The notes under the pieces are model-generated. The model did not search any database and had not been told where the DNA came from. It was given only the letters and a program-made list of their open reading frames with translations. DNA of 45,776 bases from a virus. The stretch is taken from positions 1-45,776 of IMG/VR virus record IMGVR_UViG_3300031673_006750; one strand, 5' to 3'. The stretch's first letter is position 1; every line of letters starts with the position of its first letter. The translations under genes and the position numbers were made by a program. Positions 26,287 to 35,216 of the stretch are shown piece after piece.

Positions 26287-27396
26287 ATGATGAACAATCT
26301 ACTGGAATTATTGCGGCGTTATTTGGGCATGGAATCCGGGGCGGAAAGCGGGCCAGGGGCGAGGGCGACGGTTCCGGAAGTGCCTTATGAAAACCGGATG
26401 GGGGAAACGCCGATTTTTCATACAGTTTCGGCGCTATCACGGTCCAGAGAGACAAACAAACCGCCGCCGCCGGTGGAGTTGCCCGAAAACATGGCGCAAG
26501 CAGGGGAGCCGCCGCGGGATTTCAACGCCGCGGTCAAGTGGGCGCGGGCGAACAACAAGCAATTGGGGCGTTTTACGGAGAATGGACCTTGGACGGAGAT
26601 GGAACCGGCGGAGCCGTACGGGGTTTACGCGCCGGACTACACGCCGGAGCGGGCGCAACGGGCTGGGCGACTCAAGGCGTTGGCGATGCCGCCGCCGGAC
26701 CAGCGGACAATGAGCGGACTGGAGTATAACGCAGCGCGGCGCGAGACGGCGGCGGACAAGGGATGGGCGTTGGCGGAGATGCCGGAGAACCAAGACCCGA
26801 CGATCCCGGAGCTGTTGGCGATGGGGAAAGATACGATGGGGGGATTCGGGCGGATGACGCGGGACCTGTTGAAAGCGGAGATCGAAGCGATGATGGCCAG
26901 GTCGCGGGCTGGGCTGAACACGGCGCGGGTCAGTCGGTTGACGGGGCAGGAGGTGCGGGACGCCGAGTTGCTCGAATCGGAGAAAAAGCGGCGCCAGGCG
27001 CAGGCGGACTATTACCGCAACCGGGAGTTGCGGGAGAAAGTGAAGTTCAGCGACCAGGGATTGTGGGCGCGGCTGAACAGCGTGGAACGGCAGATCGCGG
27101 TGAAGGAGCAATTGCGGGCGCAGGCCGGGACGCGGGCGGAGCGCGAGGCGCTGGACGACGAGATCGCCGATTTGCAGATGCAGAGCAACCAATTGCTCGA
27201 GCAGATGGAGCCGGGGAAGCGGATCGAGCGGGCGAATGCGGTGGACCTGGAAGGATTGCAGGGATCGACAGTGACCGAAAGGGCGCGGCCGGCGATGGGG
27301 CGGGAGGAAAAGAAGCAGGCGTTGATCGCGCAAGGGATGACGCCGGAGGACGCGGAAGCGCGGATCAAGGCGTTTGAAGCGCGGAACGGAATGTAA
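26287..27396 (+). CDS. Charged helical protein, probable ejection protein
   Basis: The frame has 369 residues (ATG 26287 or 26290, behind AAAGGAAA). The first 150 residues are Pro-rich and irregular. From about 190 to 320 it forms long Arg/Glu/Gln helices (RLTGQEVRDAELLESEKKRR). The end has MTPEDAEARIKAFEA, an EF-like helical pair. It precedes the giant gene by one base. Role inferred from place and composition only. Confidence 0.6.
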   Translation: MMNNLLELLRRYLGMESGAESGPGARATVPEVPYENRMGETPIFHTVSALSRSRETNKPPPPVELPENMAQAGEPPRDFNAAVKWARANNKQLGRFTENGPWTEMEPAEPYGVYAPDYTPERAQRAGRLKALAMPPPDQRTMSGLEYNAARRETAADKGWALAEMPENQDPTIPELLAMGKDTMGGFGRMTRDLLKAEIEAMMARSRAGLNTARVSRLTGQEVRDAELLESEKKRRQAQADYYRNRELREKVKFSDQGLWARLNSVERQIAVKEQLRAQAGTRAEREALDDEIADLQMQSNQLLEQMEPGKRIERANAVDLEGLQGSTVTERARPAMGREEKKQALIAQGMTPEDAEARIKAFEARNGM

Positions 27397-27397
27397 G

Positions 27398-30300
27398 ATG
27401 GCGCTGGATTACTCGACATTGCTGGAAGAGGCCCCCGCGGAGGCGGCGGGGCGCGGGCTGGATTATTCAGGCGTGCCGGATTATTCGGGCGTGCTGGATT
27501 ATTCAGGCGTGCCGGATTATTCGGGCGTGCTGGATTATTCAGGCGTGCCGGATTATTCGGGCGTGCTGGAAGAAGCGCCGCCGGCGGAGCGGCCCGGGCG
27601 GGCGCGCAAGGCGGGCTGGAGCAAGGTGATGGCGGAATCGACGCGGCGTGGGCTGGCGCAGTCAGCGCAGACCGTCGAGGACGTAGCGCGGAGGATAGGA
27701 CGGAAAACATTTAAAGCTAAAGGATTTTCTTATCCGGGTGGATTCATCCCGCTGAGCTATGGCGAAAGGAAACAGACGCAACCGGCGGTTGATGAAGGTA
27801 AATATGAACGAAAATTTCTAATTCCGCCGAGCGTGGAATTAGCCGAGGACTTGCCGCCGGCGGAGAAGAGCGCCTGGAGCCCAGCGCAGCGGATTGTCGG
27901 CGGCGCGTGGGAGAAAGGCACGGGGATGCTGCCGGAGCTGGCGGCGTTTGCCAGCATAGGCGGAAAACTGGCTCCCTTGCGGGCGGCGGGGTTGAAAGCG
28001 ACCGAGGCGATGGCGCCCGGCGTTTTGCGGTTGCTGGCCCGGCTGGGGGTCAAAGGCGGGGTCGGAGCGGCAACGATGGGCGGGGCGGAAGCGCTCTTGC
28101 GGCCCGATGAGCCGAAAGCGATAGCCAGGGGGACCGGAATTGGGGCGATTTTGGGGCCTACGGGGCCATACGCGGGGCCTGTGGTCCTTGGCGGGCTGTC
28201 GGGCCTTGAAGCGCTCTTGGGCGGCGCTACGGGCCAGGAAGCCCTGGAAGAGGGGGCAAGCACGGGATTGAGCCTGGCGCCGTTCAGCCTGCTTCACGCC
28301 TTGCAGATGGCGGGGCGGGGCGGACGTGCGCCTGAAACCGGACAAAATAGACAAATTGGACGAACAGGAACGGAGATCGTGCCTCAACGTCCGCGAATCA
28401 TTGACATTCTGCCGCCGGAGCCGTCGAGGATCGAACATCGGCCGGCGTATCCCGAACGGGCGTTGCCGGATCTGGGCGAGCTGGGGCCGGGGCGGAACGT
28501 GATCCCGGAGAGCGGGCTGGGGGTGTTCGAAGCCGGGCCGGAGGGCGAAGTGTATTTTCGGGACACGCCGCCGGTGCGTCCGCCCGATCCGTGGATGGCG
28601 GGACTTGAAGCGCCGGATCCGTGGTTGCGGGGACTTGTGCCGCCCGAGCGGCCGACGCCGGAGATGCCGGCGGGACGTGGCGCACGCGACTTGGCGCCGG
28701 CGCCGGAAGAGCCGGAGTTGCCACGGCCGGCGGAGCGGCCGACGCCGAATTTCCCGCGGCCGGAGCGGATTGCGCCGCCGGAAGCGGTAAAGAGGCCGGA
28801 GCGGGTGATTGTGAAGCAAGACGGGACGCCGTTCGCGAGCGAGCAGGAAGCCTTCCGGGCCGGGATCACGCGGTTTGCGGTGGTGAGGCCAGTGCGCGCG
28901 CGGAACGGGTGGGGATACGTGCCAATTGAGACAACAGGAGGGCAGGGCCATGCCGAAGCGGTACGAAGCGATACGGGACCGGTTGGCGAAGAAGATGTCG
29001 TACGACGCGGCGCAGGAGCGGGCGGCGAGGATATACAACGCCTCGCGGAAGAAAGGCGAGCCGCCTTTGAGCAACAAGCCGCACAAGAAGGGGGCGGGGA
29101 AGAAGGTCAGTTACCAACACCCGTTCGTGCGGCACAATTAGGGGCGGCGGGGCTGGACTATGCCGGGGCGCTGAGGGAGCCGCCGACCACGGGAGAGCAA
29201 GCACCACAAGGGCAAGTAGCGCCGCCCGCCGCCGCGCCGGTCGCCCCGCCCCCCGCTCAAGAAGCCAAACCCCCGGCGGCCAAGCAGCCCTGGGAGATGA
29301 GCAGGAAAGAATGGTGGGACAGGGGACAGAAACCTATCTATCCTGGGCAGAAACCGCTCTCTGATACGGAACACAGCAGAGAGCAATGGCCATTAGTTCA
29401 TGAACGATATGTCATGAGAGCAATTGAAGAAGGCAAGTCCGTTCCCCGCGCCGTGCTGGAAGAGTATAAAGGCGAGCCGTGGGCGGACGCGGCGCTGGCG
29501 AAAATGGGAAAGCCCGCAGAAGTTGGTCCCCCGGTCCCCGTCGCGGGGCCGGTGCCGGGTGCCGCGCCCGCCGGCGGCACTCCAATGCCGGACATGTTGA
29601 AAGAGCGGCGGCGGTTGCCGAGGCCGGGGCGTGGGGAGACGGGGGCGATCATCAATCCGATCGAGCCGTTGACGCGGCTATTGCGCGGGCCGGCGGCGCG
29701 GCATCTGACGGCGAAAGGGCGGCGGTGGATCAGCGAGAAGGCGGAGATCATGGCGCGGACGGGCTATTTGCTGGAACGCGGGAAGACGGCGTTCATGAAC
29801 GCGGGGGCGACCGGGGAGCGGGTGTTGCGGGAGACGCGCGAGACGGAGGCGTGGGGAAATGCGCTGGCGGGCAAACAGACGATGGATTTCGAGAAAACGG
29901 CCGACAAACTGTATCGGAAGGGGATACGTTGGTTGAGCAAGGGCAATCAATTCGCGGAGCTGTATCGACGGAGCGGCCCGGAGGCGATGCCGACGGCGGA
30001 GACGAAGGCATTCGCGGAGATGTGGAATCGCATTCACAATGAATCGGGCAAGCTGGCCGAGGAGTTGGGGGTGATGGTGGAAGACCCGGACGCGCCGGGG
30101 GGACGGCGCAGATTCATCAATGGGAGGATGCCCTGGTATTTCCCGGAGATGAAGACGCCGGCCTTCATCGAAGCCGTCAGTAAAGGAAGGGGGCCGGTTT
30201 TTGACGCGATCCTAAAGGAAACCGGGCGAACGCAGGCCGAGATCCAGGGATTGCTGGAAGAAAACGATATTCAAAGCGCGCTGCGCAGGTTCGGCCCGTT

Positions 30301-31921
30301 TGAATGGCGCAGGATTCATGTGCCGGACTATGTGACAACCGAGAAAGGTGAGCGGGTGCAGTGCATCCAGACGAACCCGTTCGAGGTGATTCCGCAGTGG
30401 ATCAGCGGGGCCTCGCGGCGGCTGGGGATCATCAATCAGTGGGGCCAGGACACGGCGCAAACAGCGTGGGACGAGTTTTCGATCCAGCTCAAGGCGGAGG
30501 GGCACGAGCACGCCGGGCGGATCGCCGACAAGGTCTGGGCGGAGCTGAACGGCAACGTGCGGCGGGCGGAGCGGCAGTTCATGCGCGAGCACGGGCTGGG
30601 ATTCGTGGATGGGATGGAGAACATCGCGATGACGGCGATGCTGTCGGCTTCGACGGTGGCGCAGGTGACGCTGGGTTGGATACCGTTCGTGACGCGGCTC
30701 GGAATGGACAATGGGTTGTTACAGTTAATCAGGATGGCGGCGGGGACGGCGTCGGAGCGGATGGAATTGGGATTCAAGAGCCAGGCGGAACTGGAAATGA
30801 CGCGGGGGATGGGCGGCTGGGGTCGCAAGATCATCGGCCACACGAGCCAGACGGATTATCTATCGGGCAAGATCGGGAAGTTCGGCGAGAAGGCGATGAA
30901 ATACGAGTGGTTCGAGGGCAGCAACCGGCAGTTGGACAAATGGGGTTCGCTGATGGCGCTCAAGAATTTCATGGACGGGATCATGGCCTTGCGGCATCCG
31001 AAAAGCGGCCTGGCGCGGAAACTGTGGGGGATGGACGCGGAAGGAGTGCGGCGGCAACTGAAACGCAATTACAACCGGACGGACGTGGATGTGGATCGGA
31101 TGGTGAACAGCGGGATTCAATACAAGGATTACGAAGCCATTTTGAAGCACGCGGCGACCGATCCAAAAATGCGCCAGGCGTATCTGGACCTGGCCAGCGC
31201 GGCGCAGACGACCGTGAGCAAAGGCAATATTTTCCACGAATCCGTGCTGGAGCACGTGCCGTGGATGAACCACCGGGTGGCGCAGATGTTCCTGCGATTC
31301 CAGAGCATGGTGCGGCAGATCGGGAACCTGACGGCGGACGCCGTGGCCGAGGCAAGTCACGGAAACATCGCGCCGCTGACGCGGCTGCTGGTGGGGGCGG
31401 CGGCCGGGGGAGCGCTGAAGCAGGCGTGCCAGGACGCGATTTTCCGGGTGACGAAGCGGGAGCGGGAAGAGAAAGACACGGGGACGCCGGGCGGGGCGGT
31501 GGCGCGCAAGCTGGACGAAAACGGGATCGACATCGAGTTGGCGCGCAACGTGGGCAAGATCCTGGACTGGATAAACGACGCGGCGGCGGGGGGACTGCTG
31601 GGCAACACAATCACGAACGCCTATTGGGCGGTCAAATTCCGCGAGGACCCCGGCGCGCTGGAAATGCCGTTGGCGAGCTGGTGGGCGAAGAACCTGGCGG
31701 CGCCATGGACCGGGAAGAAGGAAGACACGGCGGCGATGCGCGAGTATAAATCGCTGGGCAGGACGACGGGGGCTTTGCGGGGAGCGGACGCCTGGATGAA
31801 AGGGCCGCTGTATGAGGAGCGCCAGGCGAAGGGTAGGCGAGCATTGCGCGTGCCCGGGAGGAGTCGGAGATTGAAGCCGCCAGAGCCGCCGGAACATCAA
31901 AGATGGAGGAAATACGAATGA
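27398..31921 (+). CDS. Giant 1507-residue polyvalent/ejection protein
   Basis: It starts TAAGATG, one base after the previous stop. N-terminal 60 residues hold six DYSGV units. Residues 150-300 are Gly/Ala hydrophobic-amphipathic (FASIGGKLAPLRAAGLKATE). Residues 330-640 are Pro-rich. At about 676-700, YVMRAIEEGKSVPRAVLEEY matches a motif of large polyvalent phage proteins. From 740 to 1480 a mostly helical body contains ISGASRRLGIINQWG, TKREREEKDT and late amphipathic helices. I see no methylase or helicase motif. T7-like and P22-like phages eject such proteins with the DNA; this is the likely role. A small gene lies inside it in another frame (28950-29141). Confidence 0.7.
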   Translation: MALDYSTLLEEAPAEAAGRGLDYSGVPDYSGVLDYSGVPDYSGVLDYSGVPDYSGVLEEAPPAERPGRARKAGWSKVMAESTRRGLAQSAQTVEDVARRIGRKTFKAKGFSYPGGFIPLSYGERKQTQPAVDEGKYERKFLIPPSVELAEDLPPAEKSAWSPAQRIVGGAWEKGTGMLPELAAFASIGGKLAPLRAAGLKATEAMAPGVLRLLARLGVKGGVGAATMGGAEALLRPDEPKAIARGTGIGAILGPTGPYAGPVVLGGLSGLEALLGGATGQEALEEGASTGLSLAPFSLLHALQMAGRGGRAPETGQNRQIGRTGTEIVPQRPRIIDILPPEPSRIEHRPAYPERALPDLGELGPGRNVIPESGLGVFEAGPEGEVYFRDTPPVRPPDPWMAGLEAPDPWLRGLVPPERPTPEMPAGRGARDLAPAPEEPELPRPAERPTPNFPRPERIAPPEAVKRPERVIVKQDGTPFASEQEAFRAGITRFAVVRPVRARNGWGYVPIETTGGQGHAEAVRSDTGPVGEEDVVRRGAGAGGEDIQRLAEERRAAFEQQAAQEGGGEEGQLPTPVRAAQLGAAGLDYAGALREPPTTGEQAPQGQVAPPAAAPVAPPPAQEAKPPAAKQPWEMSRKEWWDRGQKPIYPGQKPLSDTEHSREQWPLVHERYVMRAIEEGKSVPRAVLEEYKGEPWADAALAKMGKPAEVGPPVPVAGPVPGAAPAGGTPMPDMLKERRRLPRPGRGETGAIINPIEPLTRLLRGPAARHLTAKGRRWISEKAEIMARTGYLLERGKTAFMNAGATGERVLRETRETEAWGNALAGKQTMDFEKTADKLYRKGIRWLSKGNQFAELYRRSGPEAMPTAETKAFAEMWNRIHNESGKLAEELGVMVEDPDAPGGRRRFINGRMPWYFPEMKTPAFIEAVSKGRGPVFDAILKETGRTQAEIQGLLEENDIQSALRRFGPFEWRRIHVPDYVTTEKGERVQCIQTNPFEVIPQWISGASRRLGIINQWGQDTAQTAWDEFSIQLKAEGHEHAGRIADKVWAELNGNVRRAERQFMREHGLGFVDGMENIAMTAMLSASTVAQVTLGWIPFVTRLGMDNGLLQLIRMAAGTASERMELGFKSQAELEMTRGMGGWGRKIIGHTSQTDYLSGKIGKFGEKAMKYEWFEGSNRQLDKWGSLMALKNFMDGIMALRHPKSGLARKLWGMDAEGVRRQLKRNYNRTDVDVDRMVNSGIQYKDYEAILKHAATDPKMRQAYLDLASAAQTTVSKGNIFHESVLEHVPWMNHRVAQMFLRFQSMVRQIGNLTADAVAEASHGNIAPLTRLLVGAAAGGALKQACQDAIFRVTKREREEKDTGTPGGAVARKLDENGIDIELARNVGKILDWINDAAAGGLLGNTITNAYWAVKFREDPGALEMPLASWWAKNLAAPWTGKKEDTAAMREYKSLGRTTGALRGADAWMKGPLYEERQAKGRRALRVPGRSRRLKPPEPPEHQRWRKYE
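27461..27568 (+). repeat. Three perfect 36-base repeats in the giant gene
   Basis: Units at 27461-27496, 27497-27532 and 27533-27568 are identical and each encode DYSGVPDYSGVL. The regular third-position difference inside the unit (TTCAGG, then TTCGGG) shows that the 36-base pair of motifs, not the 18-base motif, was copied last. Confidence 0.95.
28950..29141 (+). CDS. Nested small basic protein in a second frame
   Basis: A 63-residue protein starts MPKRYEAIRDRLAKKMSYDA, behind AGGAGGG six bases upstream, the best ribosome site in the area. The layout (KYEAIRD, then AxxxAARIYNASRKKGEPPL, then a basic GKK tail) is one I have often met in stand-alone small phage proteins of unknown function. 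It lies wholly inside the 27398 gene in another frame. The giant frame here reads Gly/Glu/Arg low-complexity sequence, as expected if the small gene is the constrained one. Confidence 0.6.
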   Translation: MPKRYEAIRDRLAKKMSYDAAQERAARIYNASRKKGEPPLSNKPHKKGAGKKVSYQHPFVRHN

Positions 31922-33681
31922 AAAAGATCGTTATTTTATGCTTTTTGCTGACGGCGGCGACGGGCCGGGGGGCGGCCATCATCGAGACGGTGGGGGGCGA
32001 TCATGTGACGACGAGCGCGGCGCTCATTGTCTGGGAACAGATGACGGACATCGCGGATGTGGGCTGGAGCGACGAGAATTGCACCATCACCCAGGGATTC
32101 ACGAACGGTTATTCAAAGTATCCGTGCGTGAACTACACGGGGGAATATTATTTTGCGATGACCCATGCGGGCGACGTGGGGGCGCTGTACCGGATGAGCG
32201 ACAAAGCGTTTCAGGGGCGGCTGCAGTGCAAGCGGAGCTCCTCGGCCTACATGGGGGAAAACAACGATCCGCGCTGGGGAGCGGGCGCGAATAATCAATA
32301 TTTATATTACATGGTCAGTTGGAACACGAACGTATACAGCAACGACGCGCGGACGACGACGGCGAACAGCGCGCTGGTCTATGCCGGGACCAAGACGATC
32401 CGCCACGAGGGGCACGCGGGACAGAGCGAAAGTTACCGGCAACTGATCTGGTCGGACTGGTACGGGGTGTTGCTGAACCTGGCGACGGGGCAGCCGGCGA
32501 TGAGTCAGATTCCAGTTGGAGGACAATCCGACATTTCCCCGTCCGGGCGCTGGTGGATGGTGAACGTGAACAATCTTCCCGGGCCATTTTACGACATGAA
32601 CAGTTATCCGACATCGGCGCCGAACGCGGCGGACCAGTTGGCGCACGACGGCTGGGCAAACGACCATGACGGGAACGAGGTGTATGTCTGGCAGGCGAAG
32701 GATGATGTGGTGAAGGCGTATTGCCCGGCGACGCGGGAGACGACATCGATCATCGGGATGGCGGAATTGGAGCCGATCGGCTACAACGTGAACATGCACT
32801 TCGCGCGGATGCCGCCGGGATTCAACGGCTGGGTGTTGATGTCGACCTATGGCGGGACGGGCTGGTCGGAGAATCAGTTGATGCTTTTGGAGATCGGGGG
32901 CAGCCGGAGGATCGTACGGCTGGGCGGGAGTCAAAATGTATATGTGGCCGGCGACAAAACGTTCGCATATTTCACGGAAGGCTTCGCGAATCTGGATTAT
33001 CAAGGCAACGTGTGGATCGCCACGAACCAGAACGGGACATTGCCGTTAGAAGTGTTCAAAGGGGACATGAGCGGGGAATGGCCGGCGTTGCTGGCGGCGA
33101 CGCCGACGGCGACGCCAACGCCGGAGGTGACGTGGACGCCGACGCCCACTCCTTCGCCGACGGCGACGACGGTCGTGACGGCAGCGCCGACAAGCACGCC
33201 GACGCCATGGCCGACGGCGATGCCGACCGGCCAGGATTGGGAATCGACGGGATTCAGAAGCGTGAAGATCAGCGGGGATATTATCTGTTTCGGGACGATC
33301 ACGGTGGGCAACAGTGTTTTGGGCAAGAAGAATATCATCCTGATCACGACGGACACGACCTTAACGCAAAACCAGTGCCGGGGATCGATCGCGGTGCTAG
33401 CCGAGGCGCAGGACAACACGACGGTGACGCTGAGGTTGCCGCTGGCGGAGGCCGGGCTGAACGTGACGACGGTGGATGCGGACGTGGACGCCGGGGCGGA
33501 CCTGGTGATCGCGGCGACGCCGCAGGACAGGTTGGAGACGGGCGAGCTCGACCAGCGGTACATCCACGGCAACGGTTCGACGGCGATCGGGATCGTGAAC
33601 TGGGCGGCGTGGGGCGCGGGAAAGTGGCACATGATGGACACGCGGGTGGACGAGGCGAATTGGCGGCACGACAATTACTGA
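31918..33681 (+). CDS. Exported fibre-like protein with Pro-Thr linker
   Basis: The protein has 587 residues; its ATG overlaps the giant gene stop by four bases (ATGA). A signal peptide (KIVILCFLLTAATGRGAA) is followed by a roughly 370-residue beta part with propeller-like blades (SGRWWMVNVNNLPG; GNEVYVWQAKDDVV). A PT-rich linker (about 395-440) leads to a C-terminal beta domain of about 140 residues with GSIAVLAEAQDNTTVTL. The whole pattern repeats that of the 18752 fibre. It may bind a surface polymer or be displayed on the host. Confidence 0.65.
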   Translation: MKKIVILCFLLTAATGRGAAIIETVGGDHVTTSAALIVWEQMTDIADVGWSDENCTITQGFTNGYSKYPCVNYTGEYYFAMTHAGDVGALYRMSDKAFQGRLQCKRSSSAYMGENNDPRWGAGANNQYLYYMVSWNTNVYSNDARTTTANSALVYAGTKTIRHEGHAGQSESYRQLIWSDWYGVLLNLATGQPAMSQIPVGGQSDISPSGRWWMVNVNNLPGPFYDMNSYPTSAPNAADQLAHDGWANDHDGNEVYVWQAKDDVVKAYCPATRETTSIIGMAELEPIGYNVNMHFARMPPGFNGWVLMSTYGGTGWSENQLMLLEIGGSRRIVRLGGSQNVYVAGDKTFAYFTEGFANLDYQGNVWIATNQNGTLPLEVFKGDMSGEWPALLAATPTATPTPEVTWTPTPTPSPTATTVVTAAPTSTPTPWPTAMPTGQDWESTGFRSVKISGDIICFGTITVGNSVLGKKNIILITTDTTLTQNQCRGSIAVLAEAQDNTTVTLRLPLAEAGLNVTTVDADVDAGADLVIAATPQDRLETGELDQRYIHGNGSTAIGIVNWAAWGAGKWHMMDTRVDEANWRHDNY

Positions 33682-33694
33682 CAATAAAATATTC

Positions 33695-33723
33695 TTGACA
33701 AATCCGTCCGGGCGGGGGATAAG
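33695..33723 (+). promoter_or_regulatory. Promoter for the 33754 gene
   Basis: TTGACA at 33695-33700 and GATAAG at 33718-33723 are separated by 17 bases. It is 31 bases upstream of the ATG at 33754 and separate from the late operon. This would allow expression of that gene from the prophage. Confidence 0.65.
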
Positions 33724-33753
33724 GGAAGAAACGTAAAAGGGAGGACGGAGATC

Positions 33754-34158
33754 ATGAAACGGGTTTTCGGTTTGATGCTCCTGCTGGGATGGGCGGGGGT
33801 TTTTTCATGGCCAGGAGGCGCGGCGGGGCAAGCACAGGAGAATCGCGATATTTATTATGCGCCGGTGATTTACACGACAAGCGACGATGGTCAGACGATC
33901 ACGGCCTGGCAGTTTATCCAACCCGGCTGGCATGACGCCGAGATGCCGGCGTTGGCGCGGACGCGGGTCTTTCACGCCGATGGACAAACCAGTGAAACCA
34001 AGGTCAGCGAGAGCGCGATTCGCGAGAAAACGGCGGCGCGGTCGGGGATCCGGACGGATCCCGAGCGAGGGTCGTATATCGGACGGACCATTTCCCTGAG
34101 CCAGGCGGTTCGAGAAAACAAAGAAGAGCTGGCCCGGCTCAAGGCGAAAAACAATTAA
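33754..34158 (+). CDS. Small exported protein, candidate lysogenic-conversion gene
   Basis: A 134-residue protein has a signal peptide (MKRVFGLMLLLGWAGVFSW, likely cut near GAAG). The mature part is small and beta-rich to about 70 (YYAPVIYTTSDDGQTITAW), with a charged helical C-terminus. GGGAGG lies about ten bases before the ATG. It has its own promoter and meets the integrase gene tail to tail, sharing TTAA at the stops. A separately promoted exported gene beside the integrase is a classical moron location. Function unknown. Confidence 0.7.
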   Translation: MKRVFGLMLLLGWAGVFSWPGGAAGQAQENRDIYYAPVIYTTSDDGQTITAWQFIQPGWHDAEMPALARTRVFHADGQTSETKVSESAIREKTAARSGIRTDPERGSYIGRTISLSQAVRENKEELARLKAKNN

Positions 34159-34988
34159 GAAAAAACGCGATCCATGGCCTGGCGGACGCGGGTGACGTCG
34201 ATCAATTTGTGGACATAGGCGCGGGTGATGTTGATGTCGGCGTGGCCCAGGGCGGACTGGATCACTTCCAGGGGGACTTCATTCTCGCCGAGGATCGTGG
34301 CGTAGGAGTGGCGCAGGCCGTGGACGTAAACACGCTTGGCCAGCCCCGCGGCGTGGGCGTAACGCGGCAGGGCGTGAGTGACGGCGCTGGAATCCAAGGG
34401 CCGGCCGGGATCGCGCAGGGACGGGAAAATCCACGGGGTTTGCAGCCGGGCGGATAGGGCGAGCCAGCCGTTGAGGATGATGGCCGCTTCGGTGGGCAGG
34501 ATAAGAAACTGCTCTTTACGGCCCTTGGTTTTGACGTGCAGGAGCCGGTCGCGCAGGTTCACGTCTTCGCGACGCAGGAGCCGGATGGCATCGCGGCGAG
34601 CGCCGGTGAAAAAAAGCGCGGCGTAAAGCGCCTTGTCGCGCCGGCCGCGCATCGTGGTCGGGATAGCGGCCAGGATCCGGCGAAATTCCTCGCGGGAGAG
34701 GGTGGGATAGACGGGGGCCGGGGCGAAGCGGAAATGGAGAGAGGCGGTCCAGTCCTCGCAGAGACCGAGCGTGGCGCAGCGATGCACGTAGGCTTTGATG
34801 TGGGTCAATGCGGTGGCGCGGGTGCGTTCGCGGCGGTAGGTCGAGAGATGTTGGAAAAGCTCAATCTGTGGGTCATGGTTTTTCGCAAACTCAATAAATG
34901 GAACGAGGAACGTCTTGTAGGTGCTGATCGTCTTGGGGTCAAGTCCGCGCAGCCGGCAGTCATTCAGGAAAGGTTCGAGGAAATTCAT
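34155..34988 (-). CDS. int: Tyrosine integrase
   Basis: The protein has 277 residues from the ATG at 34986-34988, preceded on this strand by GGAGAAC. Reading may begin 19 codons earlier, but that start has no site. The N-terminal SAM-like core-binding domain (FLNDCRLRGLDPKTISTYK) is followed by the catalytic domain: R in TGARRDAIRLL, HGLRHSYAT for H-x-x-R, GHADINITRAYVH for the last His and the nucleophile Tyr. All catalytic residues are present. It recombines attP with a host attB. The start faces a tRNA-His fragment at 35101-35150. The gene is convergent with 33754. Confidence 0.93.
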   Translation of the reverse strand: MNFLEPFLNDCRLRGLDPKTISTYKTFLVPFIEFAKNHDPQIELFQHLSTYRRERTRATALTHIKAYVHRCATLGLCEDWTASLHFRFAPAPVYPTLSREEFRRILAAIPTTMRGRRDKALYAALFFTGARRDAIRLLRREDVNLRDRLLHVKTKGRKEQFLILPTEAAIILNGWLALSARLQTPWIFPSLRDPGRPLDSSAVTHALPRYAHAAGLAKRVYVHGLRHSYATILGENEVPLEVIQSALGHADINITRAYVHKLIDVTRVRQAMDRVFS

Positions 34989-35100
34989 AATACAGTTCTC
35001 CATTACGATTTCGCAAAATGGGTTAAATCGTTTAATATGAATCACCTAATCATTTTATTTATCGACAGTGGCAACAGGAACTTGAGCGGGAACGTTAAAT

Positions 35101-35150
35101 TGAGATTGTGGCTCTGGAGGCCGGGGGTTCAAGTCCCCTCACCCACCCCA
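35101..35150 (+). other. attP: attP core: 3' half of a tRNA-His(GTG)
   Basis: The sequence matches a tRNA from the anticodon arm to CCA. The anticodon loop is TTGTGGC with GTG. The T-arm GGGGG-TTCAAGT-CCCCT closes with four GC pairs and one GU pair. The acceptor strand is CACCCAC, then C and CCA. C73 and the GTG anticodon are diagnostic for tRNA-His. There is no 5' half, so this is not a gene. It lies directly before the integrase start and would restore the host tRNA gene on integration. Confidence 0.82.
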
Positions 35151-35216
35151 GGGCCGGTATTCCCCAAAAGCAATCCAACACAACCAAACAACTGAGCCAC
35201 TCCACGTGCGAGGGGC

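Noticed and set aside
35101-35150. Complete tRNA-His gene
   Set aside because: The D-arm and 5' acceptor strand are missing and the anticodon stem is imperfect, so it is an attachment core.
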